Of a stretch of 64,000 nt of DNA, positions 28,096-36,450 are shown piece by piece. Positions within the stretch are counted from its first letter, which is position 1, and every line of letters begins with the position of its first letter. Origin of the DNA: Weeksellaceae bacterium (GTDB lineage Bacteria > Bacteroidota > Bacteroidia > Flavobacteriales > Weeksellaceae); assembly GCA_019459455.1 (NCBI GenBank), contig JAIBEX010000021.1, forward strand, positions 439,555 through 503,554, read 5' to 3'. Below the pieces are notes generated by a model. The model had not been told where the DNA came from. It was given only the letters and a program-made list of their open reading frames with translations, and did no database searches. Position numbers and translations under genes: made by a program.

Positions 28096-28103
28096 TATAT
28101 TTG
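28096..28103 (+). promoter_or_regulatory. -7 box of lptB, adjacent to the start codon
   Basis: Perfect TATATTTG ending 4 bases before the ATG at 28108; suggests a leaderless or near-leaderless mRNA. Confidence 0.5.
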
Positions 28104-28107
28104 CCTC

Positions 28108-29169
28108 ATGGTTTTAAGGGGAGAAAATTTAGTCAAGGAATACGGGCCGAAAAAAGTGGTTAAGGGTGTTTCTGTGGAAGTTGCACAGGGCGAAATCGTT
28201 GGGCTCCTGGGACCAAACGGTGCCGGAAAAACCACTTCTTTCTATATGATCGTTGGTTTGGTAAAGCCTACGGCAGGAAAGATCTTCCTGGACAACAAGG
28301 AAATCACGACGGATGCCATGTACCGGCGTGCGCAGAAGGGCATCGGCTATCTGGCGCAGGAAGCCTCCGTTTTCCGTAAACTCTCCGTAGAAGAAAACAT
28401 TTTGGGCGTCCTGCAACTCACCAATCTATCCAAACGCGCACAGCAAATTAAATGCGACGAACTGATTGAGGAGTTTTCCCTGCAGCATGTCCGCAAAAAC
28501 CGGGGGGATCTCCTTTCGGGAGGTGAAAGACGGCGTACTGAAATCGCGAGATGTCTGGCCACCAGTCCGAATTTTATTTTGTTGGATGAGCCTTTCGCCG
28601 GAGTGGACCCGATTGCTGTGGAGGATATCCAGAAAATTGTAAGGAGTCTGGTTGATAAGAACATCGGTATCCTGATCACCGATCACAACGTTCAGCAAAC
28701 ACTGGCCATCACGCATAAAACCTATATCATGTTTGAAGGAAAGATCCTGAAAGAGGGACTTCCACATGATCTGGCAAACGATCCCCAGGTCCGTGAGGCC
28801 TATCTGGGGGAGAATTTCGTGTATCAGGATATCCTGAACAGAGAACATAAGAAATCGTACGTATACAACATCTGGGCTGGAAATTTTGATTCCAAGGGTG
28901 AGTTCCAGAGCTTCGTAGACCAGAATTTTAAGGACCAGGATAACCTGCGGCTCATGCACGGGTTTGAGGACATCAGTTTTGCTTCCCTGGCCAATTCCGA
29001 AATTGAACACATCTTCAATGATGTGGTGGATAAAGGCGCAAACAACTCTTTTCTTTTCCAGAAAAAGGAACTGACTTCCCGTTATCCGCTCGAGCTGGCA
29101 GAATCTGATTCCAAGGTCGCAAGCCGTCCCGAACTCCACTATTTAACGAGCTACCGCTACCAGGCTTAG
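28108..29169 (+). CDS. lptB: LPS-export ABC transporter ATPase LptB with C-terminal extension
   Basis: ATPase that drives lipopolysaccharide extraction by LptFG. Residues 1-~237 are a canonical LptB: GPNGAGKTT (Walker A), LSGGERRRTEIAR (signature), ILLDEPFAGVDPI (Walker B), and the end A-Y-L-G-E-N-F that normally finishes the protein. About 116 further residues follow, from residue ~238: Y-N-I-W-A-G-N-F-D-S-K-G-E-F near 253, G-F-E-D-I-S-F, and a tail ending R-Y-Q-A. This extra part resembles Imm22-type immunity proteins to my eye (W-x-G-N-F-x-S-x-x-E-F), unverified. The frame extends upstream to 28057, but the start after the promoter box is the family start. lptFG/A/C genes are not in the window. 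Confidence 0.92.
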   Translation: MVLRGENLVKEYGPKKVVKGVSVEVAQGEIVGLLGPNGAGKTTSFYMIVGLVKPTAGKIFLDNKEITTDAMYRRAQKGIGYLAQEASVFRKLSVEENILGVLQLTNLSKRAQQIKCDELIEEFSLQHVRKNRGDLLSGGERRRTEIARCLATSPNFILLDEPFAGVDPIAVEDIQKIVRSLVDKNIGILITDHNVQQTLAITHKTYIMFEGKILKEGLPHDLANDPQVREAYLGENFVYQDILNREHKKSYVYNIWAGNFDSKGEFQSFVDQNFKDQDNLRLMHGFEDISFASLANSEIEHIFNDVVDKGANNSFLFQKKELTSRYPLELAESDSKVASRPELHYLTSYRYQA

Positions 29170-29237
29170 GAATCTTTGGTCAAATTTTTGTTAAATTAGG
29201 GCACTGGAATTATTTTAAACTTTTGCAGTTCTCAAAT

Positions 29238-31049
29238 ATGCCGAAAGCCTTTACGCGCACCACCAATTTAATCAGTATTTATAAGCAGCTGCGGCCTTTC
29301 ATATCGCCATACCGCTATATGATCTACGGTACGCTTTTCCTAACCTTCCTGGGCGCACTTGCGGCACAGGTGAATCCGCTTGTGCTGAAGTATACGGTGG
29401 ACGAAGTGACCGAACTCACGAAACTGCCGGACCCAATGGCGGAGGGAATCCACGTACTGGTCATCATCACCGCTATCTTGCTCGGTAAGGAGCTTGCAAA
29501 TATCTTCATACAGTTCGGGCAGAAATTTTACGGCGAAAAGATACGTATCAGCGTAAGCTCGGTCCTGGCGCAGTCGGCCATTGACAAAATCCTGCGTTAC
29601 CGGATTGCTTATTTCAACGATGAAAACCATGAAACCGGAAAGCTGCAGATTAGGATCGACCGCGGAATCGAAAGTCTGACAAAGCTCGTGCAGAATTTTT
29701 TCATCGATATTCTTCCGCTCTTTTCCAACGCCATTATCGCACTTGTCATTATGTACTGGCAAAACATATATGTCGGACTGGTTTCCACCATCGTGGTGCC
29801 GATTTACTTTTACGTAAGTTCTCTGCAGGCTAAGCGGCTCTCGGGTGTGCGCCGGACCCTGAGGAATCAGCGGGAACAGAAAACCTCAGGATTGCTGAAT
29901 CTCATCAGCTCCATTATGGTGATCAAAAGTTTTGTGCGGGAGAAATTTGAAGGTAAAAAACAGTATGACCTGCAGATGCAGCTGATGGAAAGCCAACTCT
30001 ACACCCGGAGGACCAACTTCATCTATGACGGCCTCAAGACGTTTATTGAACAGTTTGGGGTGGTTCTCATCATTCTGCTCACTGTTTATCTGGTGCTGGA
30101 CCAGCAGATGACCATTGGCGCGATCATGCTTCATATTATGCTTTTTAACAATGTCTCGTCACCCATACGCCAGCTTCACCGCATCTATGATGATATGAAT
30201 GATGCCTTTATCTATGCCGAAGGTTATTTTGACATCCTGAACGCCGATGAGGAAACCGAACCCAATGGAACGCTTATAGAAAACAACATCAATGGCACAT
30301 TTGAACTGAAGAATGTTGATTTCACCTATCCCAACGGTACAAAGGCACTGCATAACGTCTCCATGCTTATAGAAAATGGTAAAACTACCGCTCTGGTAGG
30401 GCTCAGTGGTGCCGGAAAATCAACCGTCATCAACCTGCTCTGTAAATTCTATCTTCCGGATTCGGGCGACATCCTTTTGGACGGTATCAACCTTAATCAG
30501 TATGAGAACACTTTCCTGCGCGATGATATCGGGCTGGTGCTGCAAAAGAACCACATATTTCAGGGCAGCATTGAAGACAACATAAGGTACGGAAACATGA
30601 ATGCCACCTTTGAGGAAATCGAAACTGCTGCAAAGAAGGCCTATCTGCACGACCAAATCCTGGATTTGCCGGAGAAGTATCTGCACGATGCGACCCAGCT
30701 TTCCGGCGGCCAGCAGCAGCGGATTGCCATTGCGCGGCTCTTCCTTAAAGACCCACCGATCATTTTCCTGGATGAACCCACGGCCAGCCTCGATGCAATT
30801 GCCACCGAGCAGATTAAGAACTCACTCGATGCCATAAAAGAAGGCAGGACGGTAATCATCATATCACATTCCCTGTCTCAGATTCTGGACAGTGATACCA
30901 TTTATGTAATGAAAAAAGGGAAGGTGGTGGAAAACGGAACGCACGATGAACTCATTGATATGAACGGAACCTACCGAGAAATCTTCGATGCGTCGGCTCG
31001 GAGCCTGAACCTAGACAAGCTCGTTAGCTCCTACCGCGAAAACAAATAA
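29238..31049 (+). CDS. ABC exporter, fused permease and ATPase (MsbA-like)
   Basis: 603 aa half-transporter: six transmembrane helices in the first ~320 residues, then an ATPase domain with GLSGAGKST (Walker A), LSGGQQQRIAIARLFL (signature) and IIFLDEPTASLD (Walker B), followed by the H-loop IISHS. Forms a homodimer or heterodimer that exports lipids or other hydrophobic substrates; the substrate is not clear. A TTG start at 29223 would add five residues; the ATG at 29238 is preferred. Directly follows lptB (68-base gap), fitting an envelope role, probably in one transcript. Confidence 0.9.
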   Translation: MPKAFTRTTNLISIYKQLRPFISPYRYMIYGTLFLTFLGALAAQVNPLVLKYTVDEVTELTKLPDPMAEGIHVLVIITAILLGKELANIFIQFGQKFYGEKIRISVSSVLAQSAIDKILRYRIAYFNDENHETGKLQIRIDRGIESLTKLVQNFFIDILPLFSNAIIALVIMYWQNIYVGLVSTIVVPIYFYVSSLQAKRLSGVRRTLRNQREQKTSGLLNLISSIMVIKSFVREKFEGKKQYDLQMQLMESQLYTRRTNFIYDGLKTFIEQFGVVLIILLTVYLVLDQQMTIGAIMLHIMLFNNVSSPIRQLHRIYDDMNDAFIYAEGYFDILNADEETEPNGTLIENNINGTFELKNVDFTYPNGTKALHNVSMLIENGKTTALVGLSGAGKSTVINLLCKFYLPDSGDILLDGINLNQYENTFLRDDIGLVLQKNHIFQGSIEDNIRYGNMNATFEEIETAAKKAYLHDQILDLPEKYLHDATQLSGGQQQRIAIARLFLKDPPIIFLDEPTASLDAIATEQIKNSLDAIKEGRTVIIISHSLSQILDSDTIYVMKKGKVVENGTHDELIDMNGTYREIFDASARSLNLDKLVSSYRENK

Positions 31050-31089
31050 AGCAAGTTGTTTTACGTTTAAAAATATTAAATAAAATAGA

Positions 31090-31665
31090 ATGAAGAATAA
31101 AGTGATGATGGTCATGGCAACCGCCCTGTTGGTTTCCTGCCAGAAAATAGAGGAAAGTGTAAGCAGTGTCGTGACCGATACCAAAGAGAAAGTTCAGCAG
31201 AAAGCGATGGAAACCGTTCAGGAAACCGTTGCCGAACAGATGGGTAAGGTGGTTAATGCAGAAAACGTACGCTTCGACAGCATCTTTCCAAATCAGAATA
31301 CCCTGGTGCTGGAAAATGAAATCGGCAAAAAAGTGGCGTTCCCGAACGGTACCCCTTTCTATGTTTTCAAATATAAGACAGCTGATAAAGAAGTACTGCT
31401 GAAATCGCTGGTAGCGCAACCTACGGCGAATGAAGCACAGTCCACAAAGGAATACAGCAAGGTTGACGGAGCTTCTATCATCGAGAAGATTACGTTCTTT
31501 GAGAAGTTTCTTCCGGGAAACACAATCGATACCAGCTTCCTGGATGACATTAAGAATGACAGGAATGTAGAATACTACAAGGTGAAGCGTTTTCCGAATG
31601 CCAGCACCGTTATTTACAATCCAAGGACCCAGATGGTCTATCATTTCGTGGAAGTGAAGAAATAG
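31090..31665 (+). CDS. lipoprotein of unknown function
   Basis: 191 aa. Signal ends in lipobox L-L-V-S-C with Cys17. Residues ~20-55 are a charged, Lys/Glu/Val/Gln-rich amphipathic helix that may form a coiled coil; the rest (~130 aa) is mixed alpha/beta with an F-P-N-G-T-P-F-Y-V-F segment and ends in V-Y-H-F-V-E-V-K-K. No family recognised. It lies 40 bases after the ABC exporter gene; a shared transcript is likely. Confidence 0.72.
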   Translation: MKNKVMMVMATALLVSCQKIEESVSSVVTDTKEKVQQKAMETVQETVAEQMGKVVNAENVRFDSIFPNQNTLVLENEIGKKVAFPNGTPFYVFKYKTADKEVLLKSLVAQPTANEAQSTKEYSKVDGASIIEKITFFEKFLPGNTIDTSFLDDIKNDRNVEYYKVKRFPNASTVIYNPRTQMVYHFVEVKK

Positions 31666-31718
31666 GGGTAAGCGGGTAAGCAGAACCTCAAATTCAAGAA
31701 CAAATCCTCTTTAATAAT

Positions 31719-31726
31719 TATCTTTG
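31719..31726 (+). promoter_or_regulatory. -7 box of the cobalamin adenosyltransferase gene, adjacent to the start codon
   Basis: Perfect TATCTTTG ending 3 bases before the ATG at 31730. It overlaps the alternative TTG start at 31724. Confidence 0.5.
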
Positions 31727-31729
31727 AGC

Positions 31730-32299
31730 ATGAAAATTTACACAAAGACCGGCGACAAAGGTGAAACTTCACTCTACGGCGGAACGCGGGTTTCCAAAGC
31801 ATCCGCCCGGGTAGAGTCGTACGGGACCATAGATGAGCTTAATTCCTTTATCGGCTTTGCAAAAACTGAGATTACTGACGCTAAGCTCCTTTATCAGCTG
31901 AAAAAAATACAGTTCGACCTGTTTACGGTAGGTTCAGAATCTGCAACTCCGGTCGACAAGCTGATGCTGGCCAATGGCAAATCGCGGCTGACCCTTATGA
32001 TTTCTGATACCGAAATCGAAGAACTGGAGCAGTGGATGGATGAATTTGAAAAGGAACTGGAGCCGCTTCAGTATTTCATTCTGCCGGGTGGAGGCAAGGC
32101 GGCAACTTCGCTGCACATTTGCCGTACGGTATGCCGGAGAGCAGAGCGGAGCCTGGTTTTTCTGAATGAAACTGAAGAGGTGCGGCCGGAACTTATTAAA
32201 TATTTCAACCGTCTTTCAGATTATTTTTTTGTGCTGGCAAGATATGTTTCCAAAACGTACGGCGAACAGGAGGAATACTGGAACCCCAATGACCGCTGA
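31730..32299 (+). CDS. cob(I)alamin adenosyltransferase, PduO type
   Basis: Adds the 5'-deoxyadenosyl group from ATP to cob(I)alamin to make coenzyme B12. 189 aa. Starts with K-I-Y-T-K-T-G-D-K-G-E-T-S-L-Y-G-G, the ATP-binding signature of PduO enzymes, then E-S-Y-G-T-I-D-E-L-N-S, and in the last third R-T-V-C-R-R-A-E-R and N-R-L-S-D-Y-F-F-V-L-A-R, as expected. Its product is the cofactor needed by NrdJ (16.2 kb) in this window. Start at the ATG after the promoter box; a TTG two codons earlier is inside that box. Confidence 0.94.
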   Translation: MKIYTKTGDKGETSLYGGTRVSKASARVESYGTIDELNSFIGFAKTEITDAKLLYQLKKIQFDLFTVGSESATPVDKLMLANGKSRLTLMISDTEIEELEQWMDEFEKELEPLQYFILPGGGKAATSLHICRTVCRRAERSLVFLNETEEVRPELIKYFNRLSDYFFVLARYVSKTYGEQEEYWNPNDR

Positions 32300-32352
32300 T
32301 CAGTGACCAGATTTGTTTCGCAACTTACTTTCACAGTCCTTAAAAAATCAGA

Positions 32353-32970
32353 GTGCAGAAAGCCCTTCTTTTCATCAACGGAGTACCTCCGGATACCCTT
32401 CCTTCAACGGAAGGGTATGACCTGATCGCTTGTTCGGATGGGGCTTTTCATTATCTGAAGGAGAATGGTTTCCCCCTGGAGCAGCTGGATTTTATTTCGG
32501 GTGATTTCGACTCCCACCACGGAAGCGATGACGAGATTTATGAGGAGAAATTCATCTGTACACCCGACCAGGAAAGGACTGACTTTCAAAAATCTTTGGA
32601 GATCCTCAGGGAGAAAGGAGTCGCAACGGTTGATGTTTTTGGAGGAAGCGGTGGCGAAATGGATCACTTTCTGGGGAATCTGCATGTGGCCTTCCTCTTT
32701 AAAGATTCGATGAAGATTACATTTTTTGATGAGTTTGCTTCTTATTTTTTTGCGCCGAGCCATCTGTTGCTTGAAAATGTAAAGGGCAAGATGATTTCAC
32801 TCTATCCGTTTCCTGTCACTCAAAGTGTTTCAACACAAGGCTTGCAGTGGACACTGAACGGTGAAAATCTCGACATAACCAAGAGGATTGGCACCCGCAA
32901 TCTCGCGGTTGAAGATACTGTAACCATCGATTTTAAAGCAGGTGCCCTTGTTGTATTTCTGGAACACTGA
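32353..32970 (+). CDS. thiamine pyrophosphokinase
   Basis: Transfers pyrophosphate from ATP to thiamine, giving the active cofactor. 205 aa. Motifs: C-S-D-G-A-F-H-Y-L, I-S-G-D-F-D-S near residue 50, Q-E-R-T-D-F-Q-K-S-L, and F-G-G-S-G-G-E-M-D-H-F-L-G-N, all typical of thiN-type enzymes; C-terminal beta domain with G-T-R-N. It starts with GTG at 32353; no in-frame ATG offers a better N-terminus. No TPP riboswitch is visible upstream. Follows the adenosyltransferase by 53 bases, so it could share that transcript. Confidence 0.88.
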   Translation: MQKALLFINGVPPDTLPSTEGYDLIACSDGAFHYLKENGFPLEQLDFISGDFDSHHGSDDEIYEEKFICTPDQERTDFQKSLEILREKGVATVDVFGGSGGEMDHFLGNLHVAFLFKDSMKITFFDEFASYFFAPSHLLLENVKGKMISLYPFPVTQSVSTQGLQWTLNGENLDITKRIGTRNLAVEDTVTIDFKAGALVVFLEH

Positions 32971-33104
32971 TTGTACCGGCTGCATCGAGATTATCATGGA
33001 AGGACGCTTAAGGTCAGCAAATTCCAAACTGAAAATTTTCCTTACAGAAACCAACTTTTTTTACCACATTTGCATATCCAAAAACCGTAACACGACAGCG
33101 TATA

Positions 33105-34496
33105 ATGAAAATTAAATATTCAGAACTTATTGACCAGACCCTGTATTTCCCCACTGAAGAATTCAATGTGTCGGAAAACAGTTTACAGTTTCACGATATT
33201 CCTTTGATGGAGGTGGTTGAACAGTTTGGGACGCCTCTGAAATTTAATTACCTGCCGAAGATCTCCACAAACATCCAGCGTGCAAAAGCCTGGTTCAAGG
33301 AGGCCATCGAAAAAAATGATTATAAGAAAGGATACACGTACTGCTACTGTACCAAATCGAGCCAGTTTGCTTTTGTGCTGGAAGAAGCCCTTAAAAATGA
33401 TATTTCCCTGGAGACTTCCTCGGCCTATGATATGGATATCATCAAGTCGCTTTACGATAAAGGCAAGTATGGAAAAGATGTTGAGGTCATATGCAACGGA
33501 TTTAAAACCGACGATTATTTAGCGAAGATTTCAGATCTTATCAACAGTGGTTTTCAAAATATCATTCCCATCCTTGATAATTATCGTGAACTCGATAAAC
33601 TCACGGAAAGCATTGATTCCACTTTCAACATCGGGATTCGGATTGCGTCGGAGGAAGAGCCTAAATTCGAATTTTATACCTCGAGATTGGGGATTGGGTA
33701 CAAGGATATTATTCCCTATTACAGCCAAAAGATTGCGGAACATCCCAATGCGCGGCTCAAAATGCTTCACTTCTTCATCAATACGGGAATTAAAGACACC
33801 GCATATTACTGGAACGAACTGTATAAATGTCTCCGTGTTTACGCAAGACTGAAAAAAATAGCGCCGGAGGTGGATTCACTGAATATTGGCGGTGGTTTCC
33901 CCATAAAAACTTCTTTAAATTTCGATTACGATTACCAGTATATGGTGAACGAAATTGTGTCGCAGATCAAGAAATTCTGTGAAGAAGAAGGTGTTGAAGA
34001 ACCTAATATCTATACCGAATTCGGTAGTTTTACCGTTGGCGAAAGTGGCGGTCATCTGTACAAGATTATCTCTCAGAAACGCCAGAACGACCGTGAGAAA
34101 TGGAATATGATCGACTCCTCTTTCATGACGACTTTGCCGGATACCTGGGCCATCTCGCGACACTTCATCATGTTGCCGCTCAACCGTTGGGAAGATACCT
34201 ATGAGCGCGTCTTTCTGGGCGGACTTACGTGTGATTCAGACGATTATTACAATTCCGAGCAGCACACCAACGCCATTTACCTTCCCGTGTTTAGTGACAC
34301 CAAGCCGCTTTATATCGGATTTTTCCATACCGGAGCCTATCAGGAGACGATTGGCGGTTATGGCGGCGTTCACCACTGCCTGATGCCGCAGCCCAAGCAT
34401 ATCCTCATCAATAAAGACGAGGATGGTAATTTTACGTATGAAGTTTTCCGGGAGGAACAGCGGCCGGAAGAGGTCCTGAAACTTTTGGGTTATTAA
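33105..34496 (+). CDS. speA: arginine decarboxylase (PLP-dependent, alanine-racemase fold)
   Basis: Makes agmatine from arginine, the first step of the agmatine route to putrescine. 463 aa, type III PLP fold: the likely PLP lysine is in Y-C-Y-C-T-K-S-S near residue 84, then S-L-E-T-S-S-A-Y-D-M, N-I-G-G-G-F-P-I, and the C-terminal C-D-S-D-D and Q-E-T-I-G-G-Y-G-G-V-H-H-C. It is much shorter than E. coli SpeA (~630 aa) but matches the length of the form common in Bacteroidetes. The nearby agmatinase (35.5 kb) supports the assignment over a diaminopimelate decarboxylase. Confidence 0.9.
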   Translation: MKIKYSELIDQTLYFPTEEFNVSENSLQFHDIPLMEVVEQFGTPLKFNYLPKISTNIQRAKAWFKEAIEKNDYKKGYTYCYCTKSSQFAFVLEEALKNDISLETSSAYDMDIIKSLYDKGKYGKDVEVICNGFKTDDYLAKISDLINSGFQNIIPILDNYRELDKLTESIDSTFNIGIRIASEEEPKFEFYTSRLGIGYKDIIPYYSQKIAEHPNARLKMLHFFINTGIKDTAYYWNELYKCLRVYARLKKIAPEVDSLNIGGGFPIKTSLNFDYDYQYMVNEIVSQIKKFCEEEGVEEPNIYTEFGSFTVGESGGHLYKIISQKRQNDREKWNMIDSSFMTTLPDTWAISRHFIMLPLNRWEDTYERVFLGGLTCDSDDYYNSEQHTNAIYLPVFSDTKPLYIGFFHTGAYQETIGGYGGVHHCLMPQPKHILINKDEDGNFTYEVFREEQRPEEVLKLLGY

Positions 34497-34500
34497 AATA

Positions 34501-34527
34501 AGGAGCAACACGGGAGTTGCTCTTTTT
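34501..34527 (+). terminator. terminator of speA
   Basis: 7-bp stem (34503-34509 with 34516-34522), 6-base loop, then TTTTT; starts 5 bases after the speA stop. Confidence 0.85.
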
Positions 34528-34540
34528 CATTTCCAGGCCC

Positions 34541-34690
34541 GCTTTATGCTGCAATCTTTTTGGGCGGCGGCGCAGCCGCCGCCCAAAAAGGATTTTCGCT
34601 TCTATCGGGGCTAAAAGTAGGCTCCGGGCTTTTTCGGGGTACAATTTGCTCCCAAAAATGGTTTGGCGCTATCCCGAAAACGCCGGGAAT
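34541..34690. repeat. GC-rich palindromic element, probable dispersed repeat
   Basis: Contains a perfect 15-bp inverted repeat with a 3-base loop (34557-34571 with 34575-34589; T5-GGGCGGCGGC arms) flanked by GCTGCAATCTTTTT and by TTCGCTTCTATCGGGGCT-like sequence. The 14-mer GCTGCAATCTTTTT recurs at 63942-63955, just before the poly-G end. Composition is very different from the surrounding gap; the edges are approximate. It may also terminate the HAD gene arriving from the right. Confidence 0.6.
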
Positions 34691-34706
34691 CTCTTTGGAT
34701 TTCACG

Positions 34707-35366
34707 TTAGAAGTATTTCGAAACTTTCTCAAATTCAATATCCGCAAAATCGAATACCGAAAGGTTTGCTTTCGTATAATCCTGGTTTTTTGAATGCGCA
34801 CTTTGATAGGCCGCACAGAAAATCCCCGCGGAATGCGCGGCTTCAATCCCGTTCGTGGAATCCTCGATCACCATGCAGTGTGCTCTAGGTTCCCCGGCCA
34901 TTTCAGCAGCCAGCTCAAAGATTTCCGGATGAGGTTTGGATTCCTGCAGGTCTGCACCCGATATTTTCCCCAGGAAATACGGCTCCAGGTCAAATTTCTC
35001 AAACACCCAGTTGATGGTATTCATGTGTGCCGAAGATGCCAGGATGAGTTTGGTGCCGCTATCATAATAGTTCTCAATGAGACTTTTTATCCCCGGAATA
35101 AGGTCGAAATTCGGATCGGTATCAAAATAATGCTTGAAATAATGCCTTTTAATACGCGCCAAATCCTCATGATCGGCATCCAGGCCGAAAGTTTCAATGA
35201 GAGTGGTGCACACCCTTTTGGTGGATGCTCCTGTAAAGGTGGTGAAGAGTTCTTCTGAGACCTCAATGCCGAAATCTTCGAACATCCTGAAATAGGCTTT
35301 ACGGTGCAGCGGTTCGGTGTCCACAATCACTCCGTCCATATCGAACAAAACGGCTTTTAACGGCAT
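34707..35366 (-). CDS. HAD-superfamily phosphatase (beta-phosphoglucomutase-like)
   Basis: 219 aa. Motif I D-M-D-G-V-I-V-D-T-E-P at the N-terminus (nucleophile Asp9), a helical cap domain (~residues 18-85), motif II in L-A-S-S-A-H-M, motif III Lys in SKPHPEIF and motif IV V-I-E-D-S-T-N-G-I-E-A-A. This is the subclass IA pattern of sugar-phosphate phosphatases and beta-phosphoglucomutases; the substrate is unknown. It lies on the opposite strand between the arginine decarboxylase and agmatinase genes, with its own promoter box. Confidence 0.9.
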   Translation of the reverse strand: MPLKAVLFDMDGVIVDTEPLHRKAYFRMFEDFGIEVSEELFTTFTGASTKRVCTTLIETFGLDADHEDLARIKRHYFKHYFDTDPNFDLIPGIKSLIENYYDSGTKLILASSAHMNTINWVFEKFDLEPYFLGKISGADLQESKPHPEIFELAAEMAGEPRAHCMVIEDSTNGIEAAHSAGIFCAAYQSAHSKNQDYTKANLSVFDFADIEFEKVSKYF

Positions 35367-35381
35367 TCAAATTATTTTGTG

Positions 35382-35389
35382 CAAAAATA
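35382..35389 (-). promoter_or_regulatory. -7 box of the HAD phosphatase gene
   Basis: Reads TATTTTTG on the minus strand, 15 bases before the ATG at 35366. Confidence 0.55.
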
Positions 35390-35478
35390 TAAAAATTATA
35401 GTGGTTCACGGATTTACTATCCGCAGCCATTTTAACAATAAATATAAACCATGGCCCGTCACCTCACCGCAAATTTAT

Positions 35479-35486
35479 TATCTTTG
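35479..35486 (+). promoter_or_regulatory. -7 box of the agmatinase gene
   Basis: Perfect TATCTTTG, 35 bases before the ATG at 35522. Confidence 0.55.
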
Positions 35487-35521
35487 GAAGCCAAAATAAT
35501 CCTTAAAAATCTAAAATTTCA

Positions 35522-36373
35522 ATGAGAACATACGCAGGAATCCCTGAAGAGAACGCAACGCTGGAAAGCGCTAAAGTAATGCTTGTAACCGTGCCTTACG
35601 ACGGAACATCAACATGGGGCAAGGGCGCTGACAAGGGTCCGGCGCTTTTCCTGGATGCATCCGAAAACATGGAACTCTACGACATTGAAACGGGTACCGA
35701 GCCTTATCTGGAGGGTGTCTTCCTTGCCGGCGAAATTACCGAGAAATCTTCACCGGAAGCCATGACAGAGGCGGTTTATCAAAAGACTAAAGATCTATTG
35801 AGCAATGAAGGAAAACTGTTCACCCTTTTTGGGGGCGAACATTCGGTCTCCATCGGCTCTATACGTGCGGTGGGGGAGAAATTCGAAAATCTGACGGTCC
35901 TGCAGCTGGATGCGCATACAGACCTGAGACCGGATTTTCACGGATCCACATCCAACCATGCCTGTGCAGTATTTGAAGCTTCGCAGAAACTGAACCTGGT
36001 GCAGGTAGGAATTCGCTCCTGCGATGCGGAAGAAATGCAGTACGTTCCAAAAGGCCAGTGTTTCTGGGCACATGAGATTGCAACCAACCCAAACTGGATA
36101 GACGATGTTCTTGCAAAGGTTTCCGGAAACGTGTATATCACCATTGACCTGGACGCCTTCGACCCGTCAATCGCACCGTCCACAGGGACGCCGGAGCCGG
36201 GAGGTCTTCAGTGGTACCCGACGCTGGAACTTCTGAAAAAAGTGTTTGAAAAATGTAATGTGGTGGCGTTTGATATTGTGGAACTCATGGATTCACCGAT
36301 GCCGAAACCAACCGCCTTTCTGGCTGCTAAACTCTACTATAAAATGCTGGCATACTATCACCTCAATAAATAG
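35522..36373 (+). CDS. speB: agmatinase
   Basis: Hydrolyses agmatine to putrescine and urea; binuclear manganese enzyme of the arginase fold. 283 aa. Metal motifs are clear: G-G-E-H-S-V-S near residue 103, D-A-H-T-D-L-R near 126, and T-I-D-L-D-A-F-D-P-S-I-A-P-S-T-G-T-P-E-P-G-G near 205-225, plus the E-L-M-D end segment. With the arginine decarboxylase upstream it completes putrescine synthesis from arginine. It has its own promoter and a terminator. Confidence 0.94.
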   Translation: MRTYAGIPEENATLESAKVMLVTVPYDGTSTWGKGADKGPALFLDASENMELYDIETGTEPYLEGVFLAGEITEKSSPEAMTEAVYQKTKDLLSNEGKLFTLFGGEHSVSIGSIRAVGEKFENLTVLQLDAHTDLRPDFHGSTSNHACAVFEASQKLNLVQVGIRSCDAEEMQYVPKGQCFWAHEIATNPNWIDDVLAKVSGNVYITIDLDAFDPSIAPSTGTPEPGGLQWYPTLELLKKVFEKCNVVAFDIVELMDSPMPKPTAFLAAKLYYKMLAYYHLNK

Positions 36374-36399
36374 AAGTTTACAAAAATAAGTACAGTAGA

Positions 36400-36430
36400 A
36401 ACTTTCCGGATCGTCGGGAAGTTTTTATTT
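36400..36430 (+). terminator. terminator of speB
   Basis: 8-bp stem (36400-36407 with 36416-36423, one G-T pair) followed by TTTATTTTT, 26 bases after the stop. Confidence 0.75.
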
Positions 36431-36438
36431 TTATATCC

Positions 36439-36446
36439 TATTTTTG
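36439..36446 (+). promoter_or_regulatory. -7 box of alkB, adjacent to the start codon
   Basis: Perfect TATTTTTG ending 4 bases before the ATG at 36451. Confidence 0.5.
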
Positions 36447-36450
36447 AAAG

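Noticed and set aside
28426..29139. 237-aa open frame antisense to lptB
   Set aside because: Shadow of the lptB frame, no family resemblance, no promoter box.
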